Positions 60,994 through 64,000 of a DNA stretch of 64,000 bases are shown piece after piece. The translations under genes and the position numbers were made by a program. The stretch lies in NCBI RefSeq assembly GCF_900113225.1, contig NZ_FOZE01000002.1:1488001-1552000 (forward strand), written 5' to 3'. Each line of letters begins with the position of its first letter. The first letter of the stretch is position 1. Origin of the DNA: Mitsuaria sp. PDC51 (GTDB taxonomy: Bacteria > Pseudomonadota > Gammaproteobacteria > Burkholderiales > Burkholderiaceae_C). Under the pieces are notes generated by a model. That model did no database searches and was not told the origin of the DNA. It saw only the letters and a program-made list of their open reading frames with translations.

Positions 60994-61880
60994 GCTTCTT
61001 CCTTGATCACATTGCGCGAGGCCTGCCACTCGACGAACTGCTTGAGTCCGAGCGTGACCAGCGCCAGCAGCGCGAGCAGCGACGCGACGGCGAAGGCCGC
61101 GGCGAATTGGTATTCGTTGTAGAGGATCTCGACCTGCAGCGGCAGCGTGTTGGTCTGGCCGCGGATATGGCCCGAGACCACCGATACCGCGCCGAACTCG
61201 CCGAAGGCGCGCGCGTTGCACAGGATCACGCCGTAGAGCAGGCCCCACTTGATGTTGGGCAGCGTCACATGCCAGAAGGTGCGCCAGCCGCTGGCGCCCA
61301 GCACTGTGGCGGCTTCTTCTTCATCGCGGCCCTGCGCCTGCATCAGCGGGATCAGCTCGCGCGCGACGAAGGGGAAGGTCACGAAGACGGTGGCCAGCAC
61401 GATGCCGGGCACGGCGAAGATGACCTTGATGTCGTGCTCCGCAAGCCAGGGCCCGAACCAGCCCTGCGCGCCGAAGATCAGCACGTAGATCAGGCCCGCC
61501 ACCACCGGCGAGACCGAGAACGGCAGGTCGATCAGCGTGATCAGCAGCTGCTTGCCGCGGAAGTCGTGCTTGGTGATCGCCCACGCGGCGCTGACGCCGA
61601 AGACGACGTTCAGCGGCACTGCGATGACCGCGGCGATCAGCGTCAGCTTGATCGCGGAGACGGCGTCGGGCTCGATCAGCGAGGCCAGGTAGGTGTCCCA
61701 GCCCTTGCGCAGCGCCTCGGTGAACACCGCGGCGAGCGGCAGCAGCAGGAACAGCGCGAAGAAGGCCAGCCCCAGCGTCAGCAGCGTGTAGCGCACCCAG
61801 CGCTTTTCCGCGGTGGCGGGGTTCCCTTGATAGTGACCGGCCGAGCGGGCCCGGCCGAGCGATGCGGCGGATCCGGCCAT
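60990..61880 (-). CDS. cysW: Sulfate ABC transporter permease CysW
   Basis: The 296-aa inner-membrane protein has six predicted helices and the EAA loop ([20 protein letters not shown]) that contacts Cys[21 protein letters not shown] and [20 protein letters not shown] are CysW family blocks. The first 28 residues are a cytoplasmic leader. It starts one base after the cysT stop and ends overlapping cysA. Confidence 0.95.
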   Translation of the reverse strand: MAGSAASLGRARSAGHYQGNPATAEKRWVRYTLLTLGLAFFALFLLLPLAAVFTEALRKGWDTYLASLIEPDAVSAIKLTLIAAVIAVPLNVVFGVSAAWAITKHDFRGKQLLITLIDLPFSVSPVVAGLIYVLIFGAQGWFGPWLAEHDIKVIFAVPGIVLATVFVTFPFVARELIPLMQAQGRDEEEAATVLGASGWRTFWHVTLPNIKWGLLYGVILCNARAFGEFGAVSVVSGHIRGQTNTLPLQVEILYNEYQFAAAFAVASLLALLALVTLGLKQFVEWQASRNVIKEEA

Positions 61881-61881
61881 G

Positions 61882-62763
61882 TCAGCGCTTCCCGTCCAGT
61901 CCGTTGCGGCGCAGGCTCCAGGCCTGCAGTCCGTTGATGCCCAGCAGCAGCACGAACGAGAACACCAGCATCACCACCGCGATCGCGGTAGCGCCGACGT
62001 AGTCGTACTGCTCGAGCTTGGTGATGATCATCAGCGGCGTGATCTCGCTGACCATCGGCATGTTGCCGGCGATGAAGATGACCGAGCCGTATTCGCCCAC
62101 GGCCCGCGCGAAGGCCAGCGCGAAGCCGGTCAACAGCGCCGGCGTCAGCATCGGCAGCACCACCAGGCGGAAGGCCTGCCAGCGGTGCGCGCCCAGCGAG
62201 GCGGCGGCCTCCTCGAGCTCGGTGTCCAGGTCCTCGAGCACCGGCTGCACCGTGCGCACGACGAAGGGCAGGCCGATGAAGATCAGCGCCACCAGCACGC
62301 CCAGCGGCGTGAAGGCGACCTTGATGCCCAGCGGCTCCAGCCACTGTCCCATCCAGCCATTGGGCGCGTACAGCGCGGTCAGCGCGATGCCGGCCACGGC
62401 GGTGGGCAGGGCGAAGGGCAGGTCGATGAGCGCGTCCACCAGCTTCTTGCCCCAGAAGTCGTAGCGCACCAGCGACCACGCCAGGATGAAGCCGAAGATC
62501 ACGTTGATGAAGGCACCCAGCAGCGCCGCGCCGAAGCTCAGGCGATAGGACGCGAGCACCCGCGGCGAGGTGGCCGCGGCCCAGAAGGCCTCGACGCCAT
62601 GGCCGGCGGACTTCAGGAAGACCGCGCAGAGCGGGATCAGCACCAGCAGCGAAAGGTAGAAGAGCGTGAAGCCCAGCGTCGGCGCGAAGCCGGGCAGCAC
62701 GCGGCGTCGCTTGCGGGCGGGCGCCGGGGCGGCCTGCGTCGCGGGGAGCACGGCGGTGTTCAT
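61882..62763 (-). CDS. cysT: Sulfate ABC transporter permease CysT (CysU)
   Basis: The 293-aa permease has an Ala/Pro/Arg-rich start, six membrane helices, the blocks [20 protein letters not shown] and [20 protein letters not shown] and the EAA loop [17 protein letters not shown]. It pairs with CysW as the membrane channel of the sulfate importer. It lies 51 bp downstream of sbp in the same operon. Confidence 0.95.
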   Translation of the reverse strand: MNTAVLPATQAAPAPARKRRRVLPGFAPTLGFTLFYLSLLVLIPLCAVFLKSAGHGVEAFWAAATSPRVLASYRLSFGAALLGAFINVIFGFILAWSLVRYDFWGKKLVDALIDLPFALPTAVAGIALTALYAPNGWMGQWLEPLGIKVAFTPLGVLVALIFIGLPFVVRTVQPVLEDLDTELEEAAASLGAHRWQAFRLVVLPMLTPALLTGFALAFARAVGEYGSVIFIAGNMPMVSEITPLMIITKLEQYDYVGATAIAVVMLVFSFVLLLGINGLQAWSLRRNGLDGKR

Positions 62764-62814
62764 CGGATCAGTCGGTCAGGAATCGGCGGGGAGGGCGGAC
62801 GGCGCGGGCTTCGA

Positions 62815-63867
62815 TCAGCGGCGCGCGGCCATGATCTGGTCGTAGGTGCCACCGTCGGCGAAGTGCGTCTTGCCGACCTTGGCCCAGCCGCCCAGCGTCT
62901 GGTCGACGCTGAACAGCTTGATCGGCGCGTAGCGCTTCTCGTGCTTCTTGAAGATCGCCGGATCGCGCGGGCGGAAGTTGTTCTGGGCAATGATTTCCTG
63001 GCCCTCGGGCGTCCACAGGAAGTCCAGGTAGGCCTTGGCCAGCGCGGCCGAGCCCTTCTTGGCGACGACCTTGTCGACGATGGCCACCGGCGCGTCGGCC
63101 TCGACCGAGATGCTGGGCGCGACGACCTCGAAGTTGCCCTTGCCGAATTCGTTCTCGATGAGCTCGGCCTCGGACTCGAAGGTCAACAGCACGTCGCCGA
63201 TGCCGCGCTGGGTGAAGGTGGTGGTGGCGCCGCGGCCACCGCCGTCCAGCACCGGCACGTTGGCCAGCACCTTGGAGACGAAGTCCCGGGCCTGCGCGTC
63301 GCTGCCGCCCTTGGCGATGACGCTGCCCCAGGCGGCCAGGTAGCCGTAGCGGCCGTTACCGGTCACCTTGGGGTTGGGAATGATCACCGAGATGCCGGGA
63401 CGGGCCAGGTCGGCCCAGTCCTTGATGCCCTTGGGATTGCCCTTGCGCACCAGGAACAGCATGGTCGAGCTGTAGGGCGCGGCGCCGTTGGGGAACCTGC
63501 TGCGCCAGTCGGCGCCGGTCAGGCCCTTCTCGGCCAGCGTGTCGACGTCGGTGGCCTGGTTCATCGTGACCACGTCCGCCTCCAGCCCGCCGATCACCGA
63601 GCCGATCTGCTTGGACGAGCCGCCGTGCGACTGGTTCACCGTGATCGTCTGGCCGGTCTTGGCCTTGTACGCGGCGACGAAGGCCGGATTGATCTGCTTG
63701 TAGAGCTCGCGCGCCACGTCGTAGGAGACGTTCAGCAGCGTCGTGGGCTGCTCGGCCGAGGCCAGCATCGGCACGCCCAGCAGCGGCGCCGCGGCGGCCA
63801 GCATCAGGGCCCGGCGGCGCGTGGCGGAGAACAGGGAGCGGTTCTTGTGGGCGTTGTTCTGGAACAT
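62815..63867 (-). CDS. sbp: Sulfate-binding periplasmic protein (second copy, operon leader)
   Basis: The 350-aa protein has a twin-Arg-containing signal peptide (ATRRRALMLAAAAPLLG, cleaved near ASAEQ) and the Sbp blocks [40 protein letters not shown] and RGATTTFTQRGIGDVLLTFE. It delivers sulfate to CysT/CysW and is the first gene of the five-gene operon ending in cysB. It is paralogous to the protein at 53598-54623. Its promoter region contains TTGCTTAT and a perfect dyad (63954-63982). Confidence 0.95.
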   Translation of the reverse strand: MFQNNAHKNRSLFSATRRRALMLAAAAPLLGVPMLASAEQPTTLLNVSYDVARELYKQINPAFVAAYKAKTGQTITVNQSHGGSSKQIGSVIGGLEADVVTMNQATDVDTLAEKGLTGADWRSRFPNGAAPYSSTMLFLVRKGNPKGIKDWADLARPGISVIIPNPKVTGNGRYGYLAAWGSVIAKGGSDAQARDFVSKVLANVPVLDGGGRGATTTFTQRGIGDVLLTFESEAELIENEFGKGNFEVVAPSISVEADAPVAIVDKVVAKKGSAALAKAYLDFLWTPEGQEIIAQNNFRPRDPAIFKKHEKRYAPIKLFSVDQTLGGWAKVGKTHFADGGTYDQIMAARR

Positions 63868-63953
63868 GGCAAGCAGGCGGAGCCGGCGACGTTGAAGGTC
63901 GGGCTGCGAAGCTTGCCAAACAGTCCTTATTCCAGGAACGATTGTTTGAGCAT

Positions 63954-63982
63954 TTGCTTATCTCGCATATCGAATATGCGAG
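63954..63982. promoter_or_regulatory. Operator-like dyad upstream of sbp-cysTWA-cysB
   Basis: TTGCTTAT (63954-63961) is followed directly by CTCGCATAT-N3-ATATGCGAG, a perfect 9-bp inverted repeat (63962-63982). The layout, with the same 8-mer, recurs upstream of the second CysB-family gene. It lies about 90-115 bases before the sbp start, a usual place for a LysR activator site. Confidence 0.55.
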
Positions 63983-64000
63983 GCGGGCGGGATGAAAGGC

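Overview
The window is high-GC, densely coded bacterial chromosome. Gene content and style point to Burkholderiales, probably the Roseateles/Mitsuaria/Rubrivivax/Leptothrix group: mnmG-rsmG-parA...parB with parS sites inside mnmG and rsmG, prkA-yeaH-spoVR, sbp-cysTWA-cysB and a Bug-type solute receptor. That placement is inference, because there is no rRNA gene here. I saw no tRNA, rRNA, insertion sequence, integrase or CRISPR array.

Layout. 1-8 kb: ordinary metabolic genes (partial MmyB-like regulator, GFA protein, thioredoxin-like protein, GST, MaoC hydratase) and a secreted S33 peptidase translationally coupled to a NatA/NatB-type ABC exporter. 7.9-13 kb: an accessory cluster with a small divergent gene, a LuxR-type regulator without a LuxI, a 62-aa double-glycine-leader peptide preceded by a lux-box-like palindrome, an HlyD-type adaptor and a C39-peptidase ABC exporter. 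The predicted 30-aa mature peptide starts and ends with the same hexapeptide, APKGTW. 13-22 kb: a Bug receptor, a YkgJ-like protein, then the chromosome-segregation locus; parA and parB are separated by 3 kb carrying two GNATs, argC and a hydrolase. 22-30 kb: the prkA-yeaH-spoVR stress operon behind a sigma-54-like promoter, a GlcD-like oxidase and a cobalamin adenosyltransferase. 30-35 kb: a WYL regulator divergent from an HNH-like protein, a PIN/AbrB toxin-antitoxin pair, a GNAT, a DEDDh exonuclease and a MazG pyrophosphohydrolase. 35-38.7 kb: queE and a triple-domain queD, bracketed by two related intergenic modules with DnaA-box-like sites in the same order and spacing, then an S1/P1 nuclease. 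38.8-51.5 kb: mop, a second RBBP9 hydrolase, a royal-jelly-family protein, an SRPBCC protein, a DsbD/ScsB-like protein, a redoxin, an 1,808-aa pseudokinase-AAA-GAF-PAS-diguanylate cyclase and a periplasmic binding protein. 51.8-53.4 kb: a 483-aa protein with three internal repeats behind a perfect PIP (hrpII) box and a correctly spaced -10, a candidate type III effector. 53.6-64 kb: a sulfur-acquisition region with two sulfate-binding proteins, a TonB receptor, two CysB-family regulators and the CysTWA transporter, with shared promoter motifs.

The strongest candidates for undescribed biology are (1) the LuxR-controlled double-APKGTW peptide export system, (2) the PIP-box-driven three-repeat putative effector, and (3) the paired DnaA-box modules around queDE, which may be an origin or a shared promoter element. 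A plant- or rhizosphere-associated lifestyle would fit the PIP box and the LuxR solo with an altered ligand pocket, but this is inference.
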